From the NCBI GenBank assembly GCA_900321945.1, contig ONXY01000336.1:1-12638 (forward strand): a stretch of 12,638 nt of DNA. Reading direction: 5' to 3'. Positions within the stretch are counted from its first letter, which is position 1. Each line of letters begins with the position of its first letter. This DNA is from an uncultured Eubacteriales bacterium (GTDB lineage Bacteria > Bacillota_A > Clostridia > Christensenellales > Aristaeellaceae). The notes under the pieces are model-generated. The model ran no database searches and was not told the DNA's origin. It saw only the letters and a list, made by a program, of their open reading frames with translations. Of this stretch, positions 6,163-12,638 are shown piece by piece. A program made the position numbers and the translations under genes.

Positions 6163-6846
6163 ATGAGCAGAAAAGATTTACCGAATCTGCCCCGGCTTGA
6201 CGGGCCGCTGAGCCATCCGTTCTACAGCCATGTGGTGAAACGGGCGCTGGATCTGTTACTCGCGCTGATTCTGCTGATCCCGGGAATCATCCTGATGATT
6301 CCTCTCGCCGTATGGGTAAAGCTGGATTCTCCGGGCCCGGTCCTTTACAAGGCCGTACGGGGAGGATATCACAATCAGCCGTTTATGATCTGGAAGTTCC
6401 GAAGCATGGTGGTCGGCGCCGACAGGACGGGGGGCACCACCGCGAAAAACGACAGCCGGGTCACCAGAGCCGGCCGGGTCATGCGAAAGCTGAAGCTGGA
6501 CGAGCTGCCCCAGCTGTTCAACATTATCAGAGGTGAAATGAGCTTCGTGGGCCCGAGGCCGGAGCTTCTCCTGTATACCAACCGGTACACGGAGGAGGAG
6601 CAGTGCATCATGTGGGTGCGTCCGGGAGTGACGGACCGGAGCAGCATCGTCTATATCGCACAGGATGAGATTGTGGGAGAAGACGATCCTGTGGGCAATT
6701 TTGAGCGGCTGGTACTGCCGCAGAAAAACCGGATGCGGGTGGAATACGCGAGGAATCAGAGCTTTCCGCTGGACTGGCGGCTTTTCTGGGAAACCCTGGG
6801 GGGCGTGTTCAAAAAGGCGGAAAAAGCGGCGAAGGAGAAGATGTGA
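6163..6846 (+). CDS. Polyprenyl-phosphate sugar-1-phosphate transferase (bacterial sugar transferase family)
   Basis: A 227-residue monotopic membrane enzyme of the small phosphoglycosyl transferase family (PglC/WcaJ catalytic-domain type). It moves a sugar 1-phosphate from a nucleotide sugar to undecaprenyl phosphate, the first step in building a surface glycan. The pattern is complete: KRALDLL then a hydrophobic re-entrant helix with Pro40 (about 26-52), SPGPVLYK (56-63), WKFRSM (77-82), catalytic Asp113-Glu114 in KLDELPQLFN (111-120), GEMSFVGPRPE (124-134) and RPGVT (153-157). It lacks the large N-terminal membrane domain of full WcaJ proteins. The sugar specificity cannot be read from sequence. 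The start is 6 nt after the parB stop with only a weak purine-rich site (GAATAGAAG), so translation is probably coupled. It opens the glycan part of the operon. Confidence 0.9.
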   Translation: MSRKDLPNLPRLDGPLSHPFYSHVVKRALDLLLALILLIPGIILMIPLAVWVKLDSPGPVLYKAVRGGYHNQPFMIWKFRSMVVGADRTGGTTAKNDSRVTRAGRVMRKLKLDELPQLFNIIRGEMSFVGPRPELLLYTNRYTEEEQCIMWVRPGVTDRSSIVYIAQDEIVGEDDPVGNFERLVLPQKNRMRVEYARNQSFPLDWRLFWETLGGVFKKAEKAAKEKM

Positions 6847-6849
6847 CGC

Positions 6850-7725
6850 ATGGAAGGCTATGAAGCGCGGGTGCACCGCGCCTTCGGGGAGGACAGGCCC
6901 AACGTCCGGGACCCCCGCACGCTGGCCTGGCTGATCCGGAGAAACGGGCTGGAAATGACCCATCTGAGCCGGGGGAGCCATATCGGCAGCGTGTTCAGCG
7001 CCGCGGAGATTATCGCCGTGCTTTATTCGTCCGTGCTGAACGTGGATCCGGCGGATCCGCGGAAGCCGGACCGGGACCGGATGATCCTCAGCAAAGGCCA
7101 TGCCGGGGCCGCGGTGTACGCGGCGCTGGCGGAGACAGGCTTCTTTCCGGTGGAGGAACTCGGCACCCATTACGCCAACGGTTCCAGGCTCAGCGGACAC
7201 GTCAGCCATAAAGGCGTGCCCGGGGTGGAAATCTCCACGGGTTCCCTCGGACACGGGCTGGCGGTCGGGGCCGGGATGGCTCTCGGCGCGAAAATGGACG
7301 GCGCCGCCTGGAGAACGTTCGTGGTGCTCGGAGACGGGGAATGCGACGAGGGCGAGGTGTGGGAGACCGCACTGCAGGCCGCGCAGTTCCGCCTGGACAG
7401 CCTGACGGCCATCGTGGACTACAATCACATGCAGAGCCTGGATACAGTCGCGAACACGCTGGCTCTGGAGCCCTTCGCGGACAAGTGGCGGGATTTCGGC
7501 TGGAACGTCCTTTCCTGCGACGGACACGACACGGAGGCGCTGAAGGAAGCCTTCGCTGAGGCGGAGAAAGGACGCGGCGGCGGAAAGCCCACGGTCATTC
7601 TGGCCCATACCGTCAAGGGTAAGGGCGTTTCCTTCATGGAAAACAGTATTCTCTGGCATTACCGCACGCCTCAGGGCGAGGAGTACGAGGCGGCCCTGAG
7701 GGAACTGGAGGCGCAGAGGCCATGA
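6850..7725 (+). CDS. Transketolase, N-terminal subunit (split enzyme)
   Basis: A 291-residue protein carrying the pyrophosphate/metal-binding half of a transketolase, the thiamine diphosphate enzyme that moves two-carbon ketol units between sugars. Key motifs are SKGHA (81-85), the GHVSHKGVPGVEISTGSLGH region (116-135), GDGECDEGEVWE (161-172, the ThDP/Mg2+ motif) and HTVKGKGVSF (253-262). Single-chain transketolases exceed 600 residues; here the C-terminal half is a separate gene overlapping by 4 nt. AAGGAG at 6832-6837 lies 12 nt before the ATG. The first 25 residues or so are a short extension before the usual start of homology. Split transketolases occur in central metabolism but also inside glycan or nucleotide-sugar clusters. 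The neighbours here (sugar-phosphate transferase and LicD) favour the second role, which is inference. Confidence 0.92.
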   Translation: MEGYEARVHRAFGEDRPNVRDPRTLAWLIRRNGLEMTHLSRGSHIGSVFSAAEIIAVLYSSVLNVDPADPRKPDRDRMILSKGHAGAAVYAALAETGFFPVEELGTHYANGSRLSGHVSHKGVPGVEISTGSLGHGLAVGAGMALGAKMDGAAWRTFVVLGDGECDEGEVWETALQAAQFRLDSLTAIVDYNHMQSLDTVANTLALEPFADKWRDFGWNVLSCDGHDTEALKEAFAEAEKGRGGGKPTVILAHTVKGKGVSFMENSILWHYRTPQGEEYEAALRELEAQRP

Positions 7726-8660
7726 GAGACGCGTTTGTGAGAGCGCTGCTCCGGGAAATGGAGAAGGACGGACGGATCGTTCTGCTGACCGGGGATCTGG
7801 GCTTCGGGGTTCTGCGGCCGGTGAAGGAAAGGTTTCCGGACCGGCTGATCAACGCGGGCATCGCGGAGCAGAGCATGGTCGGACTGGCGGCCGGGCTGGC
7901 CATGACGGGGAGAAAAGCGGTCGTCTATTCCATCGGCAATTTTCCCACCCTGCGTCCGCTGGAGCAGATCCGGAACGACTGCGCCTATCACGGGGCGGAC
8001 GTCAAAATCGTCTGCGTGGGCGGCGGATTCGTGTACGGGAGCCTGGGCATGTCGCACCACGCCACGGAGGACATGGCGGTGCTGCGGGCAATCCCCGGAA
8101 TCACCTGCTTTACGCCCGGGGATCCGGCGGAAACGGAAGCCGTCGTGCCCGTCATGTTCGGGATCCGGGGCACGTGCTATCTCCGCCTGGGCAGAGGAAA
8201 CGAGCCTTACGCCCATGAAGAGCCGGTCAGGGACTGGGTTTTTCCCCGGGCTGTCCGCCTGAGGGAGGGAAAGGATATCGCGCTGCTGTCCGCGGGGGGG
8301 ATTCTGACGGAAGTGAAACGCGCCGCGGAGCTGCTGGAGAAACAGGGAATCTCCGCGGAGGTTCTCAGTTTTCCCTGCCTGAAACCGCTTGACCGGGAAG
8401 CCGTTCTGGAACTGACGGAGCGCTTCAGCCATCTGATCACCGTGGAGGAACACAGCATCATCGGGGGTCTGGGCAGCGCCGTGTGCGAGACCGCCGCGGA
8501 GGCGGGACGCGGCTGCAGGGTGCACCGGATCGGGCTGAAGGACGAATTTTCCACAGCCGTCGGGAATCAGGCGTATCTGCGGCACCTGTACGGTATGGAC
8601 GGGGAGGCCGTCGCTGAAAAGGCGGCGGCGCTGATCAATGGAAAAGACGCTGACGCTTGA
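7722..8660 (+). CDS. Transketolase, C-terminal subunit (split enzyme)
   Basis: A 312-residue protein with the pyrimidine-binding and C-terminal domains of transketolase. GDLGFG (24-29) opens the Pyr domain, [18 protein letters not shown] (43-60) carries the conserved Glu49 that activates the ThDP aminopyrimidine of the partner chain, [18 protein letters not shown] (105-122) and [14 protein letters not shown] (124-137) line the active site, and [14 protein letters not shown] (241-254) belongs to the third domain. It should assemble with the preceding subunit as an alpha2beta2 enzyme. The ATG overlaps the previous stop as ATGA, with GGAGG at 7707-7711, a clear case of translational coupling. 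It could instead be a DXP-synthase-like fragment, but the TED and EEH segments fit transketolase-like C-subunits better. The gene overlaps the following licD-like gene by 23 nt. Confidence 0.92.
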   Translation: MRDAFVRALLREMEKDGRIVLLTGDLGFGVLRPVKERFPDRLINAGIAEQSMVGLAAGLAMTGRKAVVYSIGNFPTLRPLEQIRNDCAYHGADVKIVCVGGGFVYGSLGMSHHATEDMAVLRAIPGITCFTPGDPAETEAVVPVMFGIRGTCYLRLGRGNEPYAHEEPVRDWVFPRAVRLREGKDIALLSAGGILTEVKRAAELLEKQGISAEVLSFPCLKPLDREAVLELTERFSHLITVEEHSIIGGLGSAVCETAAEAGRGCRVHRIGLKDEFSTAVGNQAYLRHLYGMDGEAVAEKAAALINGKDADA

Positions 8661-9381
8661 GGAAATCCATGCGGAACTGCTGGAGCAGCTGAAGGATATC
8701 ATATCTGTCTGCGGCAGGCACGGAATCGAATACAACCTGATGTGCGGGACGCTGCTCGGAGCGGTCAGGCACCACGGCTTTATTCCCTGGGACGACGACG
8801 TGGATCTGCTGATGACCCGGGAGGCGTTCAACCGGTTCAGACGGGTATATCCCGGGGAATGCGACGGACGGTTTGAGCTGACGTATCTGGACACATGGAC
8901 GCCCAGGGTCATGAACCGGGATCCCGAAAAGGCCGCCGCTTTTACGGATCTGTTCATCCTGGATCCTCTTCCTCCGGAAGGATGGCGGAGGAAACTTCAT
9001 CTGCTTCATCTGCATCTGCTGCAGGGAATGATGAAGAAAAACGTGGATTATTCGCGCTTCGGCCTGAAAAACCGGATTCTTCTGAGGGGGACGCATCTGC
9101 TGGGGCTTCCCTTTTCCTACGCGTGGAAGGCGAAACGGTACGAAAAGGTATCCACCCGGGTCCGGGAGGGGAACGATCTGCACATGAGCAACGGGGCTTT
9201 CGAGCTGATGACGCACGTGTGGCACCCGGAACAGTTCGCGGAGAAGATCACCGCCCCGTTTGAAAACCTGGAGGCCCTGATTCCAAAAAAATACGACGAG
9301 GTGCTTACGGTTCTCTTCGGACCGGACTACATGACGCCCCCGCCCGAGAAGGAACGGGTGGCGAAGCACCTGGATCTGTAA
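8638..9381 (+). CDS. LicD-family phosphotransferase/nucleotidyltransferase-fold protein
   Basis: A 247-residue LicD/fukutin-type protein. The defining motif is at residues 37-57, with [18 protein letters not shown] followed by VDL; its DDD residues bind metal in a nucleotidyltransferase fold. FTDLFILDP (102-110) and the C-terminal [17 protein letters not shown] (219-235) are also typical. Family members attach phosphocholine to teichoic acid or lipooligosaccharide (LicD) or transfer ribitol phosphate from CDP-ribitol (eukaryotic fukutin and FKRP). The donor here is unknown. No choline kinase, cytidylyltransferase or TarI/TarJ-like gene is in the window. The start lies inside the transketolase C-subunit gene (23-nt overlap) with a modest AAGGCGG at 8619-8625, so expression is coupled. 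No signal or membrane segment is evident, so it should act on the cytoplasmic face on a lipid-linked glycan. The His-rich [11 protein letters not shown] (119-129) is notable but unexplained. Confidence 0.88.
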   Translation: MEKTLTLEEIHAELLEQLKDIISVCGRHGIEYNLMCGTLLGAVRHHGFIPWDDDVDLLMTREAFNRFRRVYPGECDGRFELTYLDTWTPRVMNRDPEKAAAFTDLFILDPLPPEGWRRKLHLLHLHLLQGMMKKNVDYSRFGLKNRILLRGTHLLGLPFSYAWKAKRYEKVSTRVREGNDLHMSNGAFELMTHVWHPEQFAEKITAPFENLEALIPKKYDEVLTVLFGPDYMTPPPEKERVAKHLDL

Positions 9382-9391
9382 GAGGCGGTTT

Positions 9392-10207
9392 ATGGAGATG
9401 TATTTCTGCCCGCTGTTCTCCGGATCCAGCGGGAACGCGCTTTTCTGCCAGTACGGCGGAACGCGGCTGCTGATCGACGCGGGGAAACCGGGAAAGCAGA
9501 TCGAGGAGGCCCTGCGGGGAATCGGCGTTCCGCCGGAGACGATCAGCGGCATTCTCGTGACGCACGAGCACAGCGATCACATTCAGGGCGTCGGCGTACT
9601 GGCCAGACGGTACGGGCTGCCCGTTTACGCCACTCCCGGCACCTGGTCGGGAATGGAGGGAAAAACCGGAAACATACCGGGAAACCTGCGCCGGGAATTT
9701 TACGCCGGCCGCGATTTCTATCTGGGGGATATCGGAGTCGTGACCTTTCCCATTCCGCACGATGCCGCGGATCCGGTCGGATTCCGGCTGTACGGGGGAA
9801 ATCTCAGCGTATCCGCCGCCACGGATCTGGGGTATTTTTCCCGGGACGTATTCAGCCAGATCGCCGGCAGCAGCCTGATTCTCCTGGAAAGCAACCATGA
9901 TCCGGACATGCTGCGCAGGAACCCGCATTACAGCGGCTGGCTGAAGGCGCGGATCCTGGGAGAACGGGGACATCTGAGCAACGAAGCCTGCGCGGAGGCA
10001 CTGAAAGCGCTGGTCGCGGCAGGAACCGGCGCCGTGCTGCTCGGACATCTGAGCGGGGAGAACAACACGCCGGAGCTGGCCCTCCGGGTCAGCACGGACG
10101 CGCTTTCGGCCGAAGGCATCACGGCGGGCCGGGACGTATCCCTGAGCGTGGCCCTGCGGGATCAGACCGGATCCGTTTATACAATAAGGGAGAAAGGCGT
10201 TTTATGA
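9392..10207 (+). CDS. walJ: WalJ/YycJ-like metallo-beta-lactamase-fold hydrolase
   Basis: A 271-residue MBL-fold protein matching the WalJ (YycJ/VicX) family, a DNA-acting MBL hydrolase linked in Bacillus and streptococci to cell-wall control and coordination of division with replication. Motifs are FSGSSGNALF (9-18), THEHSDH (57-63, the metal-binding HxHxDH), HDAADPVGF (123-131), TDLGY (144-148), ESNHDPDML (166-174), GHLSNEA (193-199) and LGHLSGENN (217-225). In many Firmicutes the gene follows walR-walK; neither is present here, so this copy is either relocated or a paralogue. The start is ATG 9392 or the in-frame ATG at 9398; GAGGCGG at 9382-9388 gives spacers of 3 or 9 nt, so the second is also reasonable. 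It begins 10 nt after the licD-like gene and overlaps the ABC-F gene by 4 nt. Confidence 0.88.
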   Translation: MEMYFCPLFSGSSGNALFCQYGGTRLLIDAGKPGKQIEEALRGIGVPPETISGILVTHEHSDHIQGVGVLARRYGLPVYATPGTWSGMEGKTGNIPGNLRREFYAGRDFYLGDIGVVTFPIPHDAADPVGFRLYGGNLSVSAATDLGYFSRDVFSQIAGSSLILLESNHDPDMLRRNPHYSGWLKARILGERGHLSNEACAEALKALVAAGTGAVLLGHLSGENNTPELALRVSTDALSAEGITAGRDVSLSVALRDQTGSVYTIREKGVL

Positions 10208-12102
10208 TCATTCTGTCACTGCAGGGGATTCAGAAAAGCTTCGGAACCCATTCTGTGCTCAAGGACGTTTCCCTGACCCTGCAGGACGGGGAGCGCATGG
10301 GACTGGTCGGGGCCAACGGCAGCGGCAAAAGCACGCTGATGAAGATCATCGCCGGACAGGAACAGGCGGACGCCGGGACGCTGAGCATTCAGAAAGGACT
10401 GAAAACCGGGTATCTCGCACAGCAGGGAGACCTGAACGGAGAGGAAACCGTAGCCCGCGCGCTGGAGAGCGTTTTCGATCCGGTGCTGGCGATCGAGGCG
10501 GAGATGCGGGAGACCGAGGAACAGATGGCCGGGGCGGCCGGGGATCCGGAGCGCCTGCGCCAGCTGGGCGGGAAATACGACCGCCTGACCCGGGCGTTTG
10601 AGGACGGAAACGGATACGGCTGGCGGTCCGCCGTGCAGGGCGTGCTGGCCGGACTGGACCTGCGCAGGTATCAGGATCAGAAAACGTCCATCCTTTCCGG
10701 AGGGGAGAGAACCCGGCTCTGCCTCGGACGGATGCTGCTGTCGGATCCGGATCTGCTGCTGCTGGACGAACCGACCAATCATCTGGATCTGAAGAGCATC
10801 GCATGGCTGGAGAACTATCTGCAGAACTACCGCGGCGCCGTACTGGTGATCAGCCACGACCGCGCTTTTATGGATCACGTCTGCGGGAAAATGGCGGAGC
10901 TGCTGTCGGGAACCGTCGAAACCTATTCGGGGAATTACACGGAGTATCTCGGGAAGCGGACGGCGGTTTACGAGGCCCGCATGAAGGCCTGGCAGCTGCA
11001 GCAGAGGGAGATCGCCCGCGAGCGGGCCGTTATCGCCACATACCGCCGGTTCAACCGGGAGAAAAGCATCCGCGCGGCGGAAAGCAGGGAAAAAAGGCTG
11101 GAAAAGGTCGAACTTCTGGAGAAACCACAGGAGGAGGACGGCATTCATTTCCGCTTTGAAACCAGGCGCCGCACGGGTGAGGACGTGCTGACCGCGGAGG
11201 GCCTGCGCAAGAGCTACGGGGACGTCTGTCTCTTCGATGACCTGAAGCTGCACGTCCGGGCGGGGGACCGTATCGCGCTCATCGGGGACAACGGCACCGG
11301 AAAATCCACCCTTTTCAAATGCCTCATCGCCCGGGAGAAACCCGACGCGGGCTCGATCCGGTGGGGAGCCGGGGTGGACATCGGCTATTACGACCAGCAT
11401 CAGGCAGGCCTGGACGAGAACAAGACCGTTCTGGACGAAGTGTGGGACCGGTTTCCCCGGCTGGAGCAGTACGAGGTCCGCGGCGCGCTGGGTCAGTTCC
11501 TGTTTTCGGGGGACGAGGTGTTCAGCCTCATTTCCACGCTGTCCGGAGGGGAGAAGGGCAGGGTAGCCCTGACGGAACTGATGCTGCGGAAAGACAACGT
11601 GCTGCTGCTGGACGAGCCCACAAACCACCTGGACATGGACAGCCGCGAAGTGCTTGAGGAGGCGCTGGACGGTTTTGAAGGCACCATCATCGCCATCAGC
11701 CACGACCGCTACTTCATCAACCGGTTCGCCCGCAAGGTCTGCGTACTTGAAGGCGGGCGGATGAAGGAATATCTGGGCAACTATGACGAGTATTTCGCGA
11801 AGATCAGCCGGGAACAGGAACCGGACGGGGATCAGCCCCGGATGACCCGGACGGCGGCGGAGAAGGAAAAGAAACGCGGCCGGGAGGAAGAGAGAAGGCT
11901 GAAGGAGCGGAAGGAAAACCTGAGATCGCTGGAGAAGCGGATCGCGGACGCGGAAGCGGAAGCTTCGGCGCTGGAAAAACGCCTCTCAGAGCCGGGGACG
12001 TGGCAGAACCCGGAGGAGGCTTCGGAGCTTACGAAGCGGTACAACGGAATCAAGGCGGAGATTGACGGGCTCTATGAGGAATGGACGGAACTCGGGGAAT
12101 AG
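10204..12102 (+). CDS. ABC-F family ATPase (ribosome-associated, Uup/YdiF type)
   Basis: A 632-residue protein with two ABC ATPase domains and no membrane segments, typical of ABC-F proteins, which bind the ribosomal E site to resolve stalled translation or, in some subfamilies, protect against antibiotics. Domain 1: Walker A GANGSGKST (36-44), signature LSGGE (164-168), Walker B LLLLDEP (184-190). The inter-domain P-site tRNA interaction motif region (about 240-325) is highly charged, with RRFNREKSIRAAESREKRLE at 281-300. Domain 2: GDNGTGKST (361-369), LSGGE (446-450), LLLDEP (467-472), switch His500. The charged C-terminal tail (about 548-632) looks like a coiled coil, as in Uup and YdiF. 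The short linker argues for a housekeeping factor over an antibiotic-resistance type, but this is a judgement. The ATG overlaps the walJ stop (ATGA); AAGGGA lies at 10186-10191. It is the last gene before a terminator. Confidence 0.92.
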   Translation: MIILSLQGIQKSFGTHSVLKDVSLTLQDGERMGLVGANGSGKSTLMKIIAGQEQADAGTLSIQKGLKTGYLAQQGDLNGEETVARALESVFDPVLAIEAEMRETEEQMAGAAGDPERLRQLGGKYDRLTRAFEDGNGYGWRSAVQGVLAGLDLRRYQDQKTSILSGGERTRLCLGRMLLSDPDLLLLDEPTNHLDLKSIAWLENYLQNYRGAVLVISHDRAFMDHVCGKMAELLSGTVETYSGNYTEYLGKRTAVYEARMKAWQLQQREIARERAVIATYRRFNREKSIRAAESREKRLEKVELLEKPQEEDGIHFRFETRRRTGEDVLTAEGLRKSYGDVCLFDDLKLHVRAGDRIALIGDNGTGKSTLFKCLIAREKPDAGSIRWGAGVDIGYYDQHQAGLDENKTVLDEVWDRFPRLEQYEVRGALGQFLFSGDEVFSLISTLSGGEKGRVALTELMLRKDNVLLLDEPTNHLDMDSREVLEEALDGFEGTIIAISHDRYFINRFARKVCVLEGGRMKEYLGNYDEYFAKISREQEPDGDQPRMTRTAAEKEKKRGREEERRLKERKENLRSLEKRIADAEAEASALEKRLSEPGTWQNPEEASELTKRYNGIKAEIDGLYEEWTELGE

Positions 12103-12112
12103 ACACACGCGC

Positions 12113-12250
12113 AAACGTGTTCACAATGAGGCGCAGGAAATGACCGTGGAATCATGGGTTCCGCGGTTTTTCCTTTTTTTTCAGGACGGTATAATCCGGG
12201 GAAAACAGAGAAATCCGGAAAAAGATGGGCACACATGAAAACGTGTTCAC
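12113..12250. repeat. 12-bp direct repeat AAACGTGTTCAC, two copies
   Basis: AAACGTGTTCAC occurs at 12113-12124 and again at 12239-12250, flanking the terminator. The core is palindromic (CGTG-TT-CACG, perfect in the second copy), so the copies could be protein-binding sites. No function can be assigned. Confidence 0.5.
12143..12181 (+). terminator. Intrinsic terminator of the parA-ABC-F operon
   Basis: ACCGTGGAA (12143-12151) pairs with TTCCGCGGT (12159-12167), including one G-U pair, around a 7-nt loop. A T-rich tract (12167-12181, interrupted by CC) follows. It lies 40 nt after the ABC-F stop codon. Confidence 0.8.
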
Positions 12251-12344
12251 GGTTTACGGAAGAAAGGCAGCAAAATCACAGGGCGAAGCCGCGGAAAACG
12301 GAAAAAGAACCGCAAATTTTTTTCAAAAAAGGCCGTTTACCCTC

Positions 12345-12373
12345 TTGATTTGATCATCGGACTCGTGTATAAT
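12345..12373 (+). promoter_or_regulatory. Promoter of the S10 ribosomal protein operon
   Basis: -35 TTGATT (12345-12350), a 17-bp spacer and a perfect -10 TATAAT (12368-12373). An A/T-only tract broken by one C at 12314-12330 sits upstream and may raise strength as an UP element. Transcription should start near 12380, leaving a leader of about 170 nt before rpsJ. Confidence 0.8.
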
Positions 12374-12379
12374 GCGACT

Positions 12380-12552
12380 GTTGTCTGTACAGGGATGAAG
12401 GGGTAAGTTGCCGCCCGGCCAGGCGGGTAATTATCCCGGACCAGCCCGACAATCGGGCGACGGACTCGAAGCGCCGAACCCGGCGCCGCACCTGCGAGCG
12501 GCACCCAAACGCGGCGGAAACGAGAACGAAAATCTAAGGAGGTTAACAGGTA
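12380..12552 (+). promoter_or_regulatory. Structured 5' leader of the S10 operon (possible ribosomal-protein autoregulation element)
   Basis: The untranslated leader contains a run of short GC-rich hairpins: CCGCC/GGCGG (12411-12426), a perfect 6-bp GCCCGA-caa-TCGGGC (12444-12458), a perfect 6-bp GCGCCG-aacc-CGGCGC (12471-12486), and GCCGC/GCGGC (12485-12502) that overlaps the previous stem by 2 nt, so the two may compete. S10 leaders in other bacteria are targets of autogenous control by L4, and a similar role is inferred here; I do not recognise a named RNA family. The leader ends with TAAGGAGGT at 12535-12543, 9 nt before the rpsJ start codon. Confidence 0.5.
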
Positions 12553-12638
12553 ATGGCCAACCAGAAAATCCGTATCAAGCTGAAGAGCTACGAGCACAAA
12601 CTGATCGATCAGAGCGCGGAGCGGATCGTGGAAACCGC
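12553..12638 (+). CDS. rpsJ: 30S ribosomal protein S10, N-terminal part (cut by window edge)
   Basis: The first 28 codons of rpsJ are visible: [20 protein letters not shown], followed by SAERIVET. This matches the strongly conserved N terminus of S10, a 30S head protein that also acts as NusE in antitermination. The start is certain: TAAGGAGGT lies just upstream with a 9-10 nt spacer. The gene normally leads the long S10-spc ribosomal protein operon, which presumably continues beyond the window. Confidence 0.96.
   Translation, partial: MANQKIRIKLKSYEHKLIDQSAERIVET

Larger units (their letters stand above)
12103..12552. other. Intergenic region between the ABC-F gene and rpsJ
   Basis: This 450-bp stretch holds no gene I can support. 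In order it contains a small hairpin (ACACG-cgcaaa-CGTGT, 12105-12120), the operon terminator, a purine-rich spacer of unknown role (about 12196-12310), an A/T tract that may act as an UP element (12314-12330), the promoter of the ribosomal protein operon, and a GC-rich structured leader ending in a perfect ribosome binding site. Confidence 0.75.

Noticed and set aside
12190..12195. TATAAT just after the operon terminator, a possible promoter for a small RNA.
   Set aside because: The -35 position falls in the terminator T-tract with no good hexamer, and there is no gene or clear second terminator downstream before the S10 promoter.
12154..12348. Open frame of 64 codons in the intergenic region before rpsJ.
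   Set aside because: It starts inside the terminator hairpin, lacks a ribosome binding site, has no recognisable family features and covers promoter-like DNA.
12337..12597. Minus-strand open frame of 86 codons across the S10 leader and rpsJ start.
   Set aside because: It is antisense to the S10 promoter, leader and gene, with no ribosome binding site evidence.

Overview
The window looks like a chromosomal segment of a GC-rich member of the Clostridia (Firmicutes), possibly an uncultured gut or rumen lineage. The reasons are strong AAGGAGG-type ribosome binding sites, sigma-A-like promoters, U-tailed hairpin terminators, a Soj/Spo0J-type ParA-ParB pair and families typical of Firmicutes (WalJ-type MBL hydrolase, ABC-F, ABC-3 zinc permease). 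The taxonomic placement is inference. Coding is dense and codon third positions are rich in G and C, so long spurious antisense reading frames are common and were discarded.

Layout. (1) 1-239, minus: the 5' end of an exported HtrA/DegP-like serine protease, cut by the window edge inside a Gly-Asn-Gly-Tyr repeat. (2) 240-486: divergent intergenic region with a good promoter for prs. (3) 487-1704, plus: a long-form ribose-phosphate pyrophosphokinase, followed by a terminator. (4) 1801-2628, plus: a TIM-barrel sugar isomerase/epimerase-like protein, converging on the zinc genes at a 14-bp bidirectional terminator. (5) 4443-2705, minus: znuC-znuB, ATPase and permease of an ABC-3 metal importer, translationally coupled, with no solute-binding protein gene beside them. 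(6) 4528-12102, plus: eight tightly packed genes, parA, parB, a polyprenyl-phosphate sugar-phosphate transferase, the two halves of a split transketolase, a LicD-family protein, a WalJ-like MBL hydrolase and an ABC-F ATPase, ending at a terminator. (7) 12103-12552: terminator, A/T-rich spacer, the ribosomal-protein operon promoter and a long GC-rich structured leader. (8) 12553-end: the start of rpsJ (ribosomal protein S10).

How it fits together. The eight-gene run has gaps of 15 nt or less and several overlaps, so it probably forms one transcript from the promoter in front of parA. That would place chromosome segregation (ParAB), a surface-glycan module (lipid-linked sugar-phosphate transferase, two-carbon ketol transfer, LicD-type phosphotransfer), a cell-wall-associated hydrolase and a ribosome-associated ABC-F protein under one control point. 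The parA promoter and the znuC promoter lie on opposite strands of the same 53 bp and share their -10 element inside a small AT palindrome, so zinc uptake and this operon may compete for RNA polymerase or share a repressor.

The most interesting items are the shared-core divergent promoter, the parAB-glycan operon with split transketolase and LicD, the metal-ligand-rich termini of ZnuC, and the hairpin-rich S10 leader. I saw no insertion sequence, CRISPR array, tRNA or rRNA gene.
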